Both the position numbers and the translations under genes were made by a program. A DNA stretch of 64,000 nt from Sulfuriflexus mobilis (GTDB lineage Bacteria > Pseudomonadota > Gammaproteobacteria > AKS1), in NCBI RefSeq assembly GCF_003967195.1, contig NZ_AP018725.1, positions 1,860,001 through 1,924,000 of the forward strand, read 5' to 3'. Positions 1 through 13,477 of this stretch are shown here, in pieces. Every line of letters begins with the position of its first letter. Positions within the stretch are counted from its first letter, which is position 1. Under the pieces are notes generated by a model. That model was not told where the DNA came from, did no database searches, and saw only the letters and a list, made by a program, of their open reading frames with translations.

Positions 1-198
1 TGGCCAAACGTCATCATCTTCGGCTATGGCAACGACAATACCGTGAATACGCGGGTGATGGGTGAAGTGGGCAAGGGTCTGCTCAAGTACAGTCTTGCCC
101 TGTAGTTCGAGATATTGTTTGGGACAGTCAGCCTGCATACGGCTGCCGACGCCGGCAGCGGGGATCACAACCCAGAAAGTTTGTTCGGTAACCGTCAT
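1..198 (-). CDS. ispD: IspD, N-terminal part (2-C-methyl-D-erythritol 4-phosphate cytidylyltransferase)
   Basis: Only the first 66 codons are inside the window; the gene continues past base 1. The protein transfers CMP from CTP to methylerythritol phosphate, the third step of the MEP isoprenoid pathway, in the cytoplasm. The nucleotide-binding loop AAGVGSRM is at residues 14-21 and the following K-Q-Y at 27-29, as in the family. The ATG at 196-198 overlaps the ftsB stop codon by 4 bases (ATGA), so the two are translationally coupled, the usual ftsB-ispD arrangement of Gammaproteobacteria. The pathway enzyme Dxr lies further upstream in the same gene string. Confidence 0.93.
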   Translation of the reverse strand, partial: MTVTEQTFWVVIPAAGVGSRMQADCPKQYLELQGKTVLEQTLAHFTHHPRIHGIVVAIAEDDDVWP

Positions 199-488
199 TT
201 CCCTGCGTCAGCCTCTTCTTCCACAATAACTTGAAAAAATGTCTCGTCCTTTTTTACCATGCCCAGTTCATTACGGGCGCGCTCTTCGATTGCGGCCAGG
301 CCCTGTTTAAGGTCCTGCACCTCGGCCTCCAGGGCCGCATTACGTTCCTGTAATTGCTTATTCTCATCTTTCTGCGCATTAATCTGCTGGCGCAACTGCC
401 AGATCTCAGCCAGGCTATCGTCACCAAACCACAGTGTGAGCTGTAGTGTGACCAATAGCAAAACAAGAAAAATACTGAGCCATTTCAT
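195..488 (-). CDS. ftsB: FtsB, cell division protein
   Basis: Small bitopic divisome protein that forms the FtsQ-FtsB-FtsL complex and controls septal wall synthesis. The 97 residues show a short cytoplasmic start, one membrane segment at about residues 4-20, then a leucine-zipper coiled coil from about 28 to 70 (heptads rich in Gln, Asn, Leu, Glu), followed by a conserved ARNELGMVKKDE block typical of the FtsB periplasmic part. Length matches the family (about 90-105). It ends in a 4-base overlap with ispD and sits downstream of eno, the usual order. Confidence 0.93.
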   Translation of the reverse strand: MKWLSIFLVLLLVTLQLTLWFGDDSLAEIWQLRQQINAQKDENKQLQERNAALEAEVQDLKQGLAAIEERARNELGMVKKDETFFQVIVEEEADAGK

Positions 489-518
489 TATCTGCGCCCA
501 AATAAACTAAAGAATTTG

Positions 519-622
519 ACGCAAAGAGCGCAAAGGCGCAGAGGCCGCAGAGGAAGATAAATAAAAGAACTTTATATCCATAAATCCCTTTGCGTCCTCT
601 GCGCCTTTGCGAGCTCCGCGTT
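519..622. repeat. Imperfect inverted repeat of CGCAAAGGCGCAGAGG type
   Basis: The eno-ftsB gap (489-683) holds two arms facing each other. A perfect 16-base core, CGCAAAGGCGCAGAGG, lies at 529-544 and its reverse complement at 596-611, each with further near-matching flanks. The arms could form a long hairpin around an A/T-rich centre. Intergenic repeats of this wording recur in many proteobacterial genomes (recollection, not checked). It is not a typical terminator, since no T-run follows the stem on either strand. Confidence 0.6.
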
Positions 623-683
623 AATCCTGAAAGCGTCTATTCAGAGAATGCTCATAGCTTGCATAACATAAACTGACAGAAAA

Positions 684-1997
<1,314 letters not shown>

Positions 1998-2010
1998 TTA
2001 ATAGAAAGGT

Positions 2011-4490
<2,480 letters not shown>

Positions 4491-4604
4491 TTAAGAGGAT
4501 AATCCCGTCAGATTCTGAGCAATGTGACCATTGCCGGACGGGACTATATGCTACAAGAACACGCCCCGTTACTCAATGAAGAAATGATAACAGCCAAAAA
4601 TAAA

Positions 4605-5966
4605 TCAATGACTTGTAATGGATGCCCGCCAATCAATCCACAGGCCCGCGCCCCCCTTTGGGGCAGCAAAGGGTTCACAGACGCACAAGCCCGGCACGGC
4701 GGCCAGTTCATCGCCGACAAAAAGCAACGGCATACGCTGACGTTGCCAGGGTGGGATACCGGCCTCCTGGAAGAGTTTTTTCAGGCTATGGTGCTGGCCT
4801 CGCCCGATCGGACGGCAGCGCTCACCACCGTGACGCAGGCGTAACTGGATACGCTGGCCTGTTTCGCCAAGATCAGCACGCAGGCCTTCACCGACCGTCT
4901 TACGGCTCAAGAGTTGAGCTGACCAGGGCAGGTCTACCTGCCCTCGCAGGCCCCAGTCCCGGCACCAGTCCGCCTTCACGGCCTGCAGGGGGGCCATGGC
5001 GTACAGGCGTCCACGATAGCGGCGCAATTCGACGCCGGGCCACTCCAGGTGTGGGTTCCTATCCTGCGCGGCCTCGAGCATATCCGCTTGCACCTGTAGC
5101 AGCTTGCGCCGTGAAGGCAGGGTCAACCCCTGCCCGCGCAACCACAGACGCAAGACATTACGCTGCCGTGCCGCATCCAGCCCGCCAAGACCGGCCAGTG
5201 ACAGGCTGTGGTCTGTCCTCAGTAGGCCCTGCATGTCCTGCGCCGCCAAAGCCTCGAGCAAGGCCTCGTTTTCGGCCTGCTGACTGGCGACGCGGCTGAG
5301 GGTTTCCGTAATCGCCGGCCAACGTCGCTGTAACACCGGCATGACCTCGTGGCGCAGGTAGTTACGGTCAAAGCCGCTATCCTGGTTGGAGGGGTCCTCC
5401 ACCCAGTTCAGCTGCTGTTGCGCGGCGTATTCCTGCAGTTCGTCCCGGCTCACATCCAGCAGGGGGCGCCAGTGTTCTCCAGCGGCAAAGGCGCGTTGCC
5501 TCGGCATCGCCGCCTGCCCCCGACTGCCGCTGCCGCGGAATAATTGCAACAGCAGGGTCTCGGCCTGGTCGTCACGGTGTTGTGCGGTGAGCAGGACATC
5601 GCCTTCTGTAACAATAATATTTTGCAGGGCGGCGTAACGCGCCTTGCGCGCCGCCGCTTCCGGACTCTCTCCCTTTGCGGCCCGTGCCTCAACGTGCAGC
5701 ACCGTTAACGGCACATCGAGTTGCCGACAGACCTGCCGGCAGTGTTCGACCCAGTGATCGGCATCATCCAACAGGCCGTGGTGCACATGCACGGCCTCAA
5801 TACTGACAGCCAGTTGTCGCCGACAGGCAGATAGGAGATGTAACAGGCAGTGCGAATCCAGCCCACCACTGTAGGCGATAATAAACCGCCGGGGGTAAGC
5901 CGCCAATGGGCGCGCCGCAAGACACGTATGCAGTGCTTGCAACAAACGCGAAGGCGTCATAGTCAT
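4605..5966 (-). CDS. tilS: TilS, tRNA(Ile)-lysidine synthetase
   Basis: Modifies the CAU-anticodon tRNA-Ile with lysidine so that it reads AUA; essential in most bacteria. The PP-loop SGGLDS at residues 33-38 binds ATP. The HHGL and AQHRDDQAETLLLQLFRGSG blocks follow, as in the family. The C-terminal part (about 370-440) carries the small TilS substrate domain, with RHGGERCRP and LFQEAGIPPWQR. Length 453 is close to the E. coli protein. It starts 8 bases after the accA stop, so the two are co-transcribed. Confidence 0.96.
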   Translation of the reverse strand: MTMTPSRLLQALHTCLAARPLAAYPRRFIIAYSGGLDSHCLLHLLSACRRQLAVSIEAVHVHHGLLDDADHWVEHCRQVCRQLDVPLTVLHVEARAAKGESPEAAARKARYAALQNIIVTEGDVLLTAQHRDDQAETLLLQLFRGSGSRGQAAMPRQRAFAAGEHWRPLLDVSRDELQEYAAQQQLNWVEDPSNQDSGFDRNYLRHEVMPVLQRRWPAITETLSRVASQQAENEALLEALAAQDMQGLLRTDHSLSLAGLGGLDAARQRNVLRLWLRGQGLTLPSRRKLLQVQADMLEAAQDRNPHLEWPGVELRRYRGRLYAMAPLQAVKADWCRDWGLRGQVDLPWSAQLLSRKTVGEGLRADLGETGQRIQLRLRHGGERCRPIGRGQHHSLKKLFQEAGIPPWQRQRMPLLFVGDELAAVPGLCVCEPFAAPKGGAGLWIDWRASITSH

Positions 5967-5974
5967 TGAGGGGC

Positions 5975-6934
5975 TTACTGTTCCTGGTAATTACCGAAAC
6001 GCGACAGGCGTTCGTAACGCTGTTCCAGCAAGCGGTCGATCGGAATACCGCCAACCGTATCAAGTGTTTCCAGCAGGGTATTTTTCAGTGACCGCGCCAT
6101 GACATCAATATTGCGGTGTGCACCACCCAGTGGTTCCTTGATAATGCCATCGACAAGACCCAGCTCTTTCAAACGGTCAGCGGTGATACCCATGGCTTCG
6201 GCCGCATCCGCGGCCTTTTCGGCACTCTTCCAGAGGATAGAGGCACAACCCTCCGGTGAGATCACCGAATAGGTGCTGTATTCAAGCATCAATACCCGAT
6301 CACCCACACCGATAGCCAGCGCGCCCCCGGAACCGCCTTCACCGATCACGGTACAGACAATGGGTGTCTTCAGCTCGGCCATGACGAACAGGTTACGGGC
6401 GATGGCCTCACTCTGGCCACGCTCTTCGGCATCGATACCCGGGTAAGCCCCGGGGGTGTCGATAAAGGTCAGCACGGGCAGGCGGAAACGTTCGGCCATT
6501 TCCATCAGACGCAGGGCCTTGCGGTAACCCTCCGGACGCGGCATACCAAAGTTGCGCTCGATCTTCTCTTTTGTGTCACGCCCCTTTTGCTGACCAATGA
6601 CCATGACCGGTCGACCCTCGAGACGGGCCAGACCACCGACGATCGCAGGGTCGTCGGCATAGGCACGGTCACCGTGCAGTTCTTCGAAGTCATCAAAGAT
6701 GCGTTCAATGTAGTCGAGCAGGTAGGGCCGTTGTGGATGACGCGCCAGTTGCGAGACCTGCCACGGCGAGAGTGACTTGAAGATCGACTCGGTCAGCGAG
6801 CGGCTCTTGTCCTGCAGGCGTCTGATCTCGTCAGTGATATTGATCTCGGAGTCATCACCGACGTAGCGAAGCTCTTCGATCTTGGCCTCGAGTTCGGCAA
6901 TCGGCTGTTCAAATTCCAGAAAATTCAGATTCAT
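5975..6934 (-). CDS. accA: AccA, acetyl-CoA carboxylase carboxyltransferase subunit alpha
   Basis: Together with AccD it transfers the carboxyl group from carboxybiotin to acetyl-CoA, giving malonyl-CoA for fatty acid synthesis. The 319 residues match the standard length. Family blocks are visible: [11 protein letters not shown] at the start, [18 protein letters not shown], the oxyanion-forming [10 protein letters not shown], and [15 protein letters not shown]. It lies between dnaE and tilS, the gammaproteobacterial order. FabZ, encoded in the same string, works later in fatty acid elongation. Confidence 0.98.
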   Translation of the reverse strand: MNLNFLEFEQPIAELEAKIEELRYVGDDSEINITDEIRRLQDKSRSLTESIFKSLSPWQVSQLARHPQRPYLLDYIERIFDDFEELHGDRAYADDPAIVGGLARLEGRPVMVIGQQKGRDTKEKIERNFGMPRPEGYRKALRLMEMAERFRLPVLTFIDTPGAYPGIDAEERGQSEAIARNLFVMAELKTPIVCTVIGEGGSGGALAIGVGDRVLMLEYSTYSVISPEGCASILWKSAEKAADAAEAMGITADRLKELGLVDGIIKEPLGGAHRNIDVMARSLKNTLLETLDTVGGIPIDRLLEQRYERLSRFGNYQEQ

Positions 6935-7001
6935 AACAATAAGATAACGGATAAAACTAAAAATCGCAAAAGCTTAATAACAGCCTCTGCAGCCAGGTTG
7001 G

Positions 7002-10000
7002 TCAGTATAACACCTCTACCTTGCCCTCTCCCGCTAATTCCTGCAGCTGCTGCAGGAGCTCATCCGTGGGCCGGATCCGCCAGTCCTCGCCGAGACTGAT
7101 ACGGGCGCGGGAATCGGCCCGTGCGTAGTCCAGGATCACCGGGCAGCGGCCATCACGAAACGGGGTCAGGGTCTGCTCGAGGGCATCAAGGAAACCATTA
7201 CCGGCCTGTTTTGCATCGACCCGGATCAGTAGCTGGCGCGCATAGGCCTCGCGGGCCTCGTCGATATCGTAAATCTGGCTTGCCTGCAGGCGCAGCCCGC
7301 CACTGTAATCATCCTCTCGTACCGAGCCCGTGATGACGAGCAACTTGTCCTTGGCGATCAGGTGCTGGAATTGTTTATAGGTATCCTTGAAGGCGGCGAC
7401 CTCGATACGGCCACTGCGGTCATCGAGGGTCATAAAACCCATGCGCTCTCCGGACTTGGTATTGCGGGTTTGCAGGGCCACGACGAGACCCGCCACCGTT
7501 TGCTCGTCGCGTGAGGCCTGTACATTGACCAGACGGCTAGTGATAACACGCTCGAGTTCTTTTTCGTATTGCGTAATGGGGTGACCGGTGAGATAGAGCC
7601 CAAGGGTATCCTTCTCACCTTCCAAACGTTCCTTTTCCGGCCATTCCGGCGCGACCTTGAGTTCGATCACCTCGGCCTCGGCAGCCGGGCCACCGAACAT
7701 GTCATCGATACCCTGGTCCTCATTACGCAGATGTTGTTCGGCGCTTTTCATGGCAACACTCAGGTTTGCCATCAGGGTCGCACGGTTCGGCGCCATGCCA
7801 TCGAGTGCCCCGGCGCGGATCATCGCCTCCAGTACACGGCGATTAACCTTGCGCGGGTCTATGCGTCGGCAAAAATCAAACAGGTCGGCATACAGGCCAT
7901 TCTCATTGCGTTCCTGGACAATACTCTCCAGTGCCGCTTCACCAACCCCCTTGATGGCACCGAGACCATAATAAATGCTCTTGTCACCCTGACTGGTGAA
8001 CATATATTCACAATTATTCACATTCGGCGGCAGGACCTCGAGCTGCATGTGACGACACTCGTCGATCAACATCACCACCTTGTCGGTGTTATCCATGTCT
8101 GATGATAGTACTGCGGCCATAAAGGCCGCCGGGTAATGCGCCTTTAACCATGCCGTGTGATAGGAAACCAGGGCATAGGCGGCGGAGTGAGACTTGTTGA
8201 AACCGTAGCCGGCAAATTTTTCCATCAGGTCAAACAGGTCACCGGCCTTTTTCTCATCAAATCCCAACTCACTGGCACCGGACATGAATATCCCGCGCTG
8301 CTTGGCCATCTCTGCGGGTTTCTTCTTACCCATGGCACGACGCAGCAAGTCAGCACTACCCAGAGAGTAGTTACCGATGATCTGCGAGATCTGCATAACC
8401 TGTTCCTGGTAAACGATGACCCCATAGGTCGGTGCCAGTACTTCTTCCAGTTCGGCAAAGGGGTACTCCACCTTGGTGCGCTTATGCTTACGACTGATAA
8501 AGTCGTCGACCATGCCCGACTCCAGCGGGCCGGGACGGAACAGGGCCACCAGGGCGATAATTTCTTCAAAATTATCCGGCTTGAGGTTTTTAATCAGCTC
8601 CTTCATACCGCGCGATTCAAGCTGGAAGACGGCGGTAGTCTCACAGGCCTTGAGCAAGTCAAAGGTCTTTTTATCATCCATGGGCAGCTGTTCCAGCACC
8701 AGCGCAGCCTCGCCGTTACGCTCACGTTCACGGTTAACCGTCTTCACGGCCCAGTCGATGATGGTCAGGGTACGCAGGCCGAGGAAGTCGAACTTCACCA
8801 GGCCGATGGCCTCGACATCGTCCTTGTCGAGTTGCGAGACAATGCTCTCGGCACCCTCTTCACAGTACAGTGGCAGGAAATCAGTCAATGCGGTCGGCGC
8901 GATCACCACCCCGCCGGCATGCTTACCGGCGTTACGCGTAATACCCTCCAGCGAGCGGCCCAGTTCGATCAGCGCATGGACCTCTTCATCGTCTTCATAA
9001 CGCCGGCGCAGTTCCTCTTCCTGTTCAAGTGCCTTATCCAGCGTGATACCGATCTCAAAGGGGATGAGTTTTGCGATCTGATCGACAAAACCATAGGGAT
9101 GCCCGAGCACACGCCCGGCGTCGCGGATCACCGCCTTGGCGGCCATGGTGCCGTAGGTAATAATCTGCGAAACCTTGTCACGACCATAATGACGGGCCAC
9201 ATAATCAATAACGCGATCGCGCCCTTCCATACAAAAATCGACGTCAAAGTCAGGCATGGAGACACGTTCAGGGTTCAAGAAACGTTCGAACAGCAGGTCA
9301 TATTCAATCGGGTCAAGATCGGTAATCCCCAGCGCATAGGCAACGATCGAACCCGCGCCGGAACCACGTCCGGGACCGACCGGCACATCGTTATTCCGTG
9401 CCCAGCGAATAAAGTCGGCGACGATCAGGAAGTAACCGGGGAAGCCCATACTGATGATCACATCCAGCTCAAGTTTCAGGCGATCTTTATAGGCCTGACG
9501 TTTCTCTTCACTGAACACACCCTTAACCGGTTCAAGTTGTTTGATGCGAGCATCAAGCCCCCGCTCGGACTCGCTGGTCAGGAAGGCTTCAATCGTCAGG
9601 CCATCGGGCACCGGGAAGTCCGGCAGGAAGTATTCGCCGAGGCGCAGCTCCATATTACAGCGCTGTGCAATCGCGCGAGTGTTCTCAATGGCCTCGGGGA
9701 TGTCAGAAAACAGTTCTTCCATCTCTTCACTAGAGCGAAGGTACTGCTCTTCACTGTAAAGGTGTTGGCGACGGCTATCGTTAAGTGTCCGTCCTTCCTG
9801 AATACAGACACGGGCCTCATGTGACTCGAAGTCAGACCTTTTGATAAAACGCACATCGTTGCTGGCAACCACCGGAATGTTTTTCTCCAGGGCCAGTTCT
9901 ACTGCGGCATGCAGGTAGGTCTCTTCCTGCTCACGGCCGGTTCGCACCAGTTCCAGATAAAAACGATCCGGGAATAAACCAGACCAGTCATCGAGTAAAG

Positions 10001-10454
10001 TGCCGGCCTGTTGCTTGTCACCGGCGATCAGGGCCTGACCGATATCACCGGCACGGCCACCGGACAGGGCGATCAGGCCATCGGTGGCACCATGCAACCA
10101 GTCGCGTTCGATCATTGGAATACCACGGTGCTGGCCTTCCGTATAACTACGCGTGATCAAACGATTCAGGTTAAGGTAACCCTCACGGTCCTGACAGAGC
10201 AGGATCAGGCGTGTTGGCGGGTTACGTTCATCATCGGGGGATATCTGTAATTCGACGCCGATGATCGGCTTGATCCCTGCAGCGAGTGCGGCGCGATAAA
10301 ATTTCACCATCGCGAACAGGTTAGACTGGTCGGTCAGTGCCACAGCAGGCATACCGGCAGCGGCCAGCGCCTTCATCAGCGGCTTGATGCGCACCAGGCC
10401 GTCAACAATAGAAAATTCTGTATGCAGGTGCAGATGTACAAAGCCGCCAGACAT
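7002..10454 (-). CDS. dnaE: DnaE, DNA polymerase III alpha subunit
   Basis: Catalytic subunit of the replicative polymerase. The 1150 residues fit the DnaE1 group. An N-terminal PHP domain begins with the HLHLHTEFS motif at 7-15, followed by the C-family polymerase core. Its substrate loop GPGRGSGAGS is at about 360-370, and the catalytic aspartates in PDFDVDF are near residue 400. Tandem HhH, an OB fold (about 980-1060) and a tau-binding C-terminal region come after. The start overlaps the rnhB stop by one base (TGATG). Confidence 0.98.
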   Translation of the reverse strand: MSGGFVHLHLHTEFSIVDGLVRIKPLMKALAAAGMPAVALTDQSNLFAMVKFYRAALAAGIKPIIGVELQISPDDERNPPTRLILLCQDREGYLNLNRLITRSYTEGQHRGIPMIERDWLHGATDGLIALSGGRAGDIGQALIAGDKQQAGTLLDDWSGLFPDRFYLELVRTGREQEETYLHAAVELALEKNIPVVASNDVRFIKRSDFESHEARVCIQEGRTLNDSRRQHLYSEEQYLRSSEEMEELFSDIPEAIENTRAIAQRCNMELRLGEYFLPDFPVPDGLTIEAFLTSESERGLDARIKQLEPVKGVFSEEKRQAYKDRLKLELDVIISMGFPGYFLIVADFIRWARNNDVPVGPGRGSGAGSIVAYALGITDLDPIEYDLLFERFLNPERVSMPDFDVDFCMEGRDRVIDYVARHYGRDKVSQIITYGTMAAKAVIRDAGRVLGHPYGFVDQIAKLIPFEIGITLDKALEQEEELRRRYEDDEEVHALIELGRSLEGITRNAGKHAGGVVIAPTALTDFLPLYCEEGAESIVSQLDKDDVEAIGLVKFDFLGLRTLTIIDWAVKTVNRERERNGEAALVLEQLPMDDKKTFDLLKACETTAVFQLESRGMKELIKNLKPDNFEEIIALVALFRPGPLESGMVDDFISRKHKRTKVEYPFAELEEVLAPTYGVIVYQEQVMQISQIIGNYSLGSADLLRRAMGKKKPAEMAKQRGIFMSGASELGFDEKKAGDLFDLMEKFAGYGFNKSHSAAYALVSYHTAWLKAHYPAAFMAAVLSSDMDNTDKVVMLIDECRHMQLEVLPPNVNNCEYMFTSQGDKSIYYGLGAIKGVGEAALESIVQERNENGLYADLFDFCRRIDPRKVNRRVLEAMIRAGALDGMAPNRATLMANLSVAMKSAEQHLRNEDQGIDDMFGGPAAEAEVIELKVAPEWPEKERLEGEKDTLGLYLTGHPITQYEKELERVITSRLVNVQASRDEQTVAGLVVALQTRNTKSGERMGFMTLDDRSGRIEVAAFKDTYKQFQHLIAKDKLLVITGSVREDDYSGGLRLQASQIYDIDEAREAYARQLLIRVDAKQAGNGFLDALEQTLTPFRDGRCPVILDYARADSRARISLGEDWRIRPTDELLQQLQELAGEGKVEVLY

Positions 10455-11074
10455 CAGCCCTTCTCCATCAGACGCGCCACCGGCCCGAAGCTGTAACGAT
10501 GTACCGGTGTCACACCGTGCTCAGCCAGTGCCCGCATGTGGAGCTTGGTCGGATAACCTTTGTGCGAGGCAAAACCATAACCGGGATACACCGATTCAAG
10601 TTCGATCATTTCACGATCACGTTCGACCTTGGCAATAATGGAGGCCGCGCTGATACAGGCTACGGACTGGTCACCTTTGACAATGGCCTCTGCGGTGCAG
10701 CGCAGGCTGGGGCAACGATTACCATCGATCTGGGCATGTTCGGGTTGAATGGCGAGTAACTCAACGGCGCGCTTCATGGCCAGCATGCTGGCATGCAGGA
10801 TATTCAATTCATCGATCTCATCAACCTCGGCCCGGGCGATAGCCCAGCACAGCGCCTTGTGCCGAATCTCACTATTCAGGGCCTCTCGGCGCTTGGCGCT
10901 AATGGCCTTGGAGTCCGCCAGTCCGTTGATAGGCTTCGTCGGGTCAAGGATCACCGCGGCGGCGACCACCGGACCCGCCAATGGGCCACGGCCAACCTCG
11001 TCGACACCGGCGATCAAACCTTGTCCTGAATAAAGGGCTAATTTCGAGTGCATACTGTGTTTATCGCTTTTCAT
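10454..11074 (-). CDS. rnhB: RNase HII
   Basis: Removes ribonucleotides misincorporated in DNA and RNA-DNA hybrids. The catalytic N-terminus [13 protein letters not shown] places Asp-Glu at residues 25-26; the family block [12 protein letters not shown], and VHRYSF near the C-terminus, are present. Length is 206 residues from the first ATG. A second ATG at 11053 would remove seven residues and avoid the 14-base overlap with lpxB; neither start has a convincing ribosome binding site. The lpxB-rnhB-dnaE order is standard. Confidence 0.95.
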   Translation of the reverse strand: MKSDKHSMHSKLALYSGQGLIAGVDEVGRGPLAGPVVAAAVILDPTKPINGLADSKAISAKRREALNSEIRHKALCWAIARAEVDEIDELNILHASMLAMKRAVELLAIQPEHAQIDGNRCPSLRCTAEAIVKGDQSVACISAASIIAKVERDREMIELESVYPGYGFASHKGYPTKLHMRALAEHGVTPVHRYSFGPVARLMEKG

Positions 11075-12236
11075 CCGGACGTTCAGTTACCCGTCGTCTG
11101 GCCGCTTGCCCAACGACCTCAAGCACGGCCTCGGCAGCACGTTGGTCCGTGTTCTGGCGCAAGCTATGGTGAATCGCCGTGAAGCGTTCCACAAGTGGCT
11201 GAACATGTTGTGGACTCTGCAGGTAATCGAGAAGGTGCCGGCCCAATACTTCAGGCTGTGCAGCATGTTGCACATATTCAGGAACGAGAGACTCGCCTGC
11301 GAGCAGATTAGGCAGGGAGAAATGCTCGATATGCACCCAGAGTCGTAAAATTAAGTAGTTTAACCAGGCAAACCGATAGGCAACGACCATGGGCCGCTTC
11401 AGGAGCATGGCCTCCAGGGTTGCCGTCCCAGAAGACATGAGTACTGTATCCGCTGCCGCCATCACCTCACGCGCCTCGCCATCAAAGATGGTCATTGGTA
11501 GCTCAATATCGAGTTGCTCGCAGTGCTGAAGGAAAATCTCGCGCACAACCTGATTTGCCAACGGCACAATAAACCGAATCTCAGGATTCCTTTCATGACA
11601 CCAGGATGCTGTTTCAATAAAGGCTTTTGCCAGATGCCTGACCTCACTAACCCGGCTGCCGGGCAGGATGGCGACGAGTGGCACATCCACCGGGAGCCCG
11701 AGTCTAGTGCGCGCTGCTACCTTATCTGTTGCCAATGCTATTTGATCCGCAAAGGGATGCCCAACGAAAGTCACTGGCACTTGGTGTTCTTCGTAGAAGG
11801 CCGCCTCAAACGGGAACAGGGTCAGGACACGGTCGACCGAACGGGCAATCTTTTTAACCCGGTAACGCCGCCAGGCCCAGACCTGTGGACTGACATATTG
11901 CACCGTTGGGATCCCTGCGGCATGACAGTGTTCCAGCAGACCCAGATTAAAGTCCGGCACATCGATACCAACAATGACATCCAGTTTTTGCGCAATAAAG
12001 TGGTTGCGCAATTGTGCACGTATACCACGCAGTTCACGATAGTGGGCAAGGGCATCGACCAGGCCCATGATCGATAGTTTTTCAGAGGGATAGAGGCTCC
12101 TGCAACCGGCATCAATCATGTGCGGTCCGGCAATACCCTCAAATTCAGCATCGGGCACCTGTTTCCGAATCGCCTCGATAAGACCCGCACCGAGCAGATC
12201 GCCAGAAGACTCACCCGCTACAATACCAATACGCAT
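11061..12236 (-). CDS. lpxB: LpxB, lipid-A-disaccharide synthase
   Basis: GT19 glycosyltransferase that joins UDP-2,3-diacylglucosamine and lipid X into the lipid A disaccharide at the inner membrane. The 391 residues begin with the conserved [17 protein letters not shown]. The blocks QVWAWRR, LLPGSRxSE-like LPGSRVSEV and the C-terminal [11 protein letters not shown] are in place. It follows lpxA by 3 bases. Together with LpxA and LpxD in the same string it completes much of early lipid A synthesis. Confidence 0.97.
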   Translation of the reverse strand: MRIGIVAGESSGDLLGAGLIEAIRKQVPDAEFEGIAGPHMIDAGCRSLYPSEKLSIMGLVDALAHYRELRGIRAQLRNHFIAQKLDVIVGIDVPDFNLGLLEHCHAAGIPTVQYVSPQVWAWRRYRVKKIARSVDRVLTLFPFEAAFYEEHQVPVTFVGHPFADQIALATDKVAARTRLGLPVDVPLVAILPGSRVSEVRHLAKAFIETASWCHERNPEIRFIVPLANQVVREIFLQHCEQLDIELPMTIFDGEAREVMAAADTVLMSSGTATLEAMLLKRPMVVAYRFAWLNYLILRLWVHIEHFSLPNLLAGESLVPEYVQHAAQPEVLGRHLLDYLQSPQHVQPLVERFTAIHHSLRQNTDQRAAEAVLEVVGQAARRRVTERPDEKR

Positions 12237-12239
12237 GGT

Positions 12240-13016
12240 TTATCGAACAATACTGCGTTCAGCGTTGGCGATAAAATCAGCGAAGTGCTGTGCCTCGGCA
12301 CAATGCGGCAGACGGGACTTTACCTCAGCGACTGCATCGGCCAGTTTCAGACCCGATTTGTAGATAATGCGGTAGGCCTCGCGCAGACCCTTGATCGCCG
12401 AATCCGTCAGGCCACGACGTTTCAGGCCGATCGCATTCAGACCATGCGCCTCGGCCGGGTTGCCAGATATAATAATATAGGGAGGCACGTCCTTGCTCAC
12501 GCCACAGCCCATACCACAAAAACTGTAGGCACCGACTTTGACAAACTGGTGAATCAGGGCAAAGCCACCAAGGGTGACATAATCCCCTATCTCGACATGG
12601 CCACCGAGCGAGGCACCATTGGCAAAAATAGTGTAATTACCCACATGGCAGTCATGCGCCACGTGTGAATAGGCCATCAGGAAATTATTATTACCCACCG
12701 TGGTGAGACCGCCACCTTTTACCGTGCCACGGCTCAGGGTGCAACTCTCACGAATGACATTATCATCACCGATCTCGAGCCGGGTTGGCTCGCCACGATA
12801 GCTGATGTCCTGAGGCCCCTCACCCACAGAGGCAAATTGATAAATCTTGTTATTTTTGCCTATTCGGGTCGGGCCGTTGATCACCACGTGTGGGCCAATC
12901 CAGCTGCCCTCGCCTATTTCCACCTCCGCACCGATAACAGCAAACGGACCGACACTTACGCCTTCAGCAAGTTTTGCATCAGGGTCAATAACAGCACGTG
13001 GATCAATCAGGCTCAT
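12240..13016 (-). CDS. lpxA: LpxA, UDP-N-acetylglucosamine O-acyltransferase
   Basis: First enzyme of lipid A synthesis: it acylates UDP-GlcNAc at O-3 from hydroxyacyl-ACP. The start chosen is the ATG at 13016 ([12 protein letters not shown]), because it overlaps the fabZ stop as ATGA and matches the family N-terminus; an ATG at 13034 would add six residues. The 258 residues form a left-handed beta-helix of hexapeptide repeats. The active-site histidine lies in the AHDCHVG block. A C-terminal helical region follows ([16 protein letters not shown]). Confidence 0.96.
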   Translation of the reverse strand: MSLIDPRAVIDPDAKLAEGVSVGPFAVIGAEVEIGEGSWIGPHVVINGPTRIGKNNKIYQFASVGEGPQDISYRGEPTRLEIGDDNVIRESCTLSRGTVKGGGLTTVGNNNFLMAYSHVAHDCHVGNYTIFANGASLGGHVEIGDYVTLGGFALIHQFVKVGAYSFCGMGCGVSKDVPPYIIISGNPAEAHGLNAIGLKRRGLTDSAIKGLREAYRIIYKSGLKLADAVAEVKSRLPHCAEAQHFADFIANAERSIVR

Positions 13017-13456
13017 ATCGAACGTTTGGCACACATCAGATCGGCACTGGTGACAATCTTGTCATCGACCTTTGCCTCAGCCTTAAATTTCCAGACACCA
13101 CGCTTCTCACGTTCAACGGTGACATAAAGGTGCAACTGATCACCCGGAACGACAGGTTGCTTGAAACGAGCGTTATCAATACCGACAAAATAATACAAAG
13201 AACCATCTTCCGGCAACTCGTCCATGGTGATAAAGGACAGGACACCAGTCGCCTGTGCCAGTGCCTCAAGAATCAAAACACCGGGCATTACCGGATGATG
13301 AGGAAAGTGCCCGACAAAGTATGGTTCGTTATAGCTAACATTCTTGATCGCGTGCAAGGACTCACCTGGCGTATAGTCCAACACCCTATCAATGAGCAGG
13401 AAGGGGTAGCGATGCGGCAAATGCTTCATCACTTCATCGATATTCAGGGTGGGCAT
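13013..13456 (-). CDS. fabZ: FabZ, 3-hydroxyacyl-ACP dehydratase
   Basis: Hot-dog-fold dehydratase of type II fatty acid synthesis, turning 3-hydroxyacyl-ACP into trans-2-enoyl-ACP. It competes with LpxA and LpxD for the same substrate, which explains its place between their genes. The 147 residues show [13 protein letters not shown] near the start. The catalytic histidine and glutamate sit in [11 protein letters not shown] and LILEALAQ. The stop overlaps the lpxA start by 3 bases. Confidence 0.97.
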   Translation of the reverse strand: MPTLNIDEVMKHLPHRYPFLLIDRVLDYTPGESLHAIKNVSYNEPYFVGHFPHHPVMPGVLILEALAQATGVLSFITMDELPEDGSLYYFVGIDNARFKQPVVPGDQLHLYVTVEREKRGVWKFKAEAKVDDKIVTSADLMCAKRSI

Positions 13457-13477
13457 GTACGTCCTCTCAGTTCAGAA

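Noticed and set aside
519-622. Terminator between eno and ftsB
   Set aside because: The inverted repeat is long but imperfect, and no T-run follows on either strand, so it is listed as a repeat.
8157-9824. A 555-codon plus-strand frame opposite dnaE
   Set aside because: It mirrors the well-supported dnaE gene, has a biased composition caused by codon complementarity, and shows no family motif.
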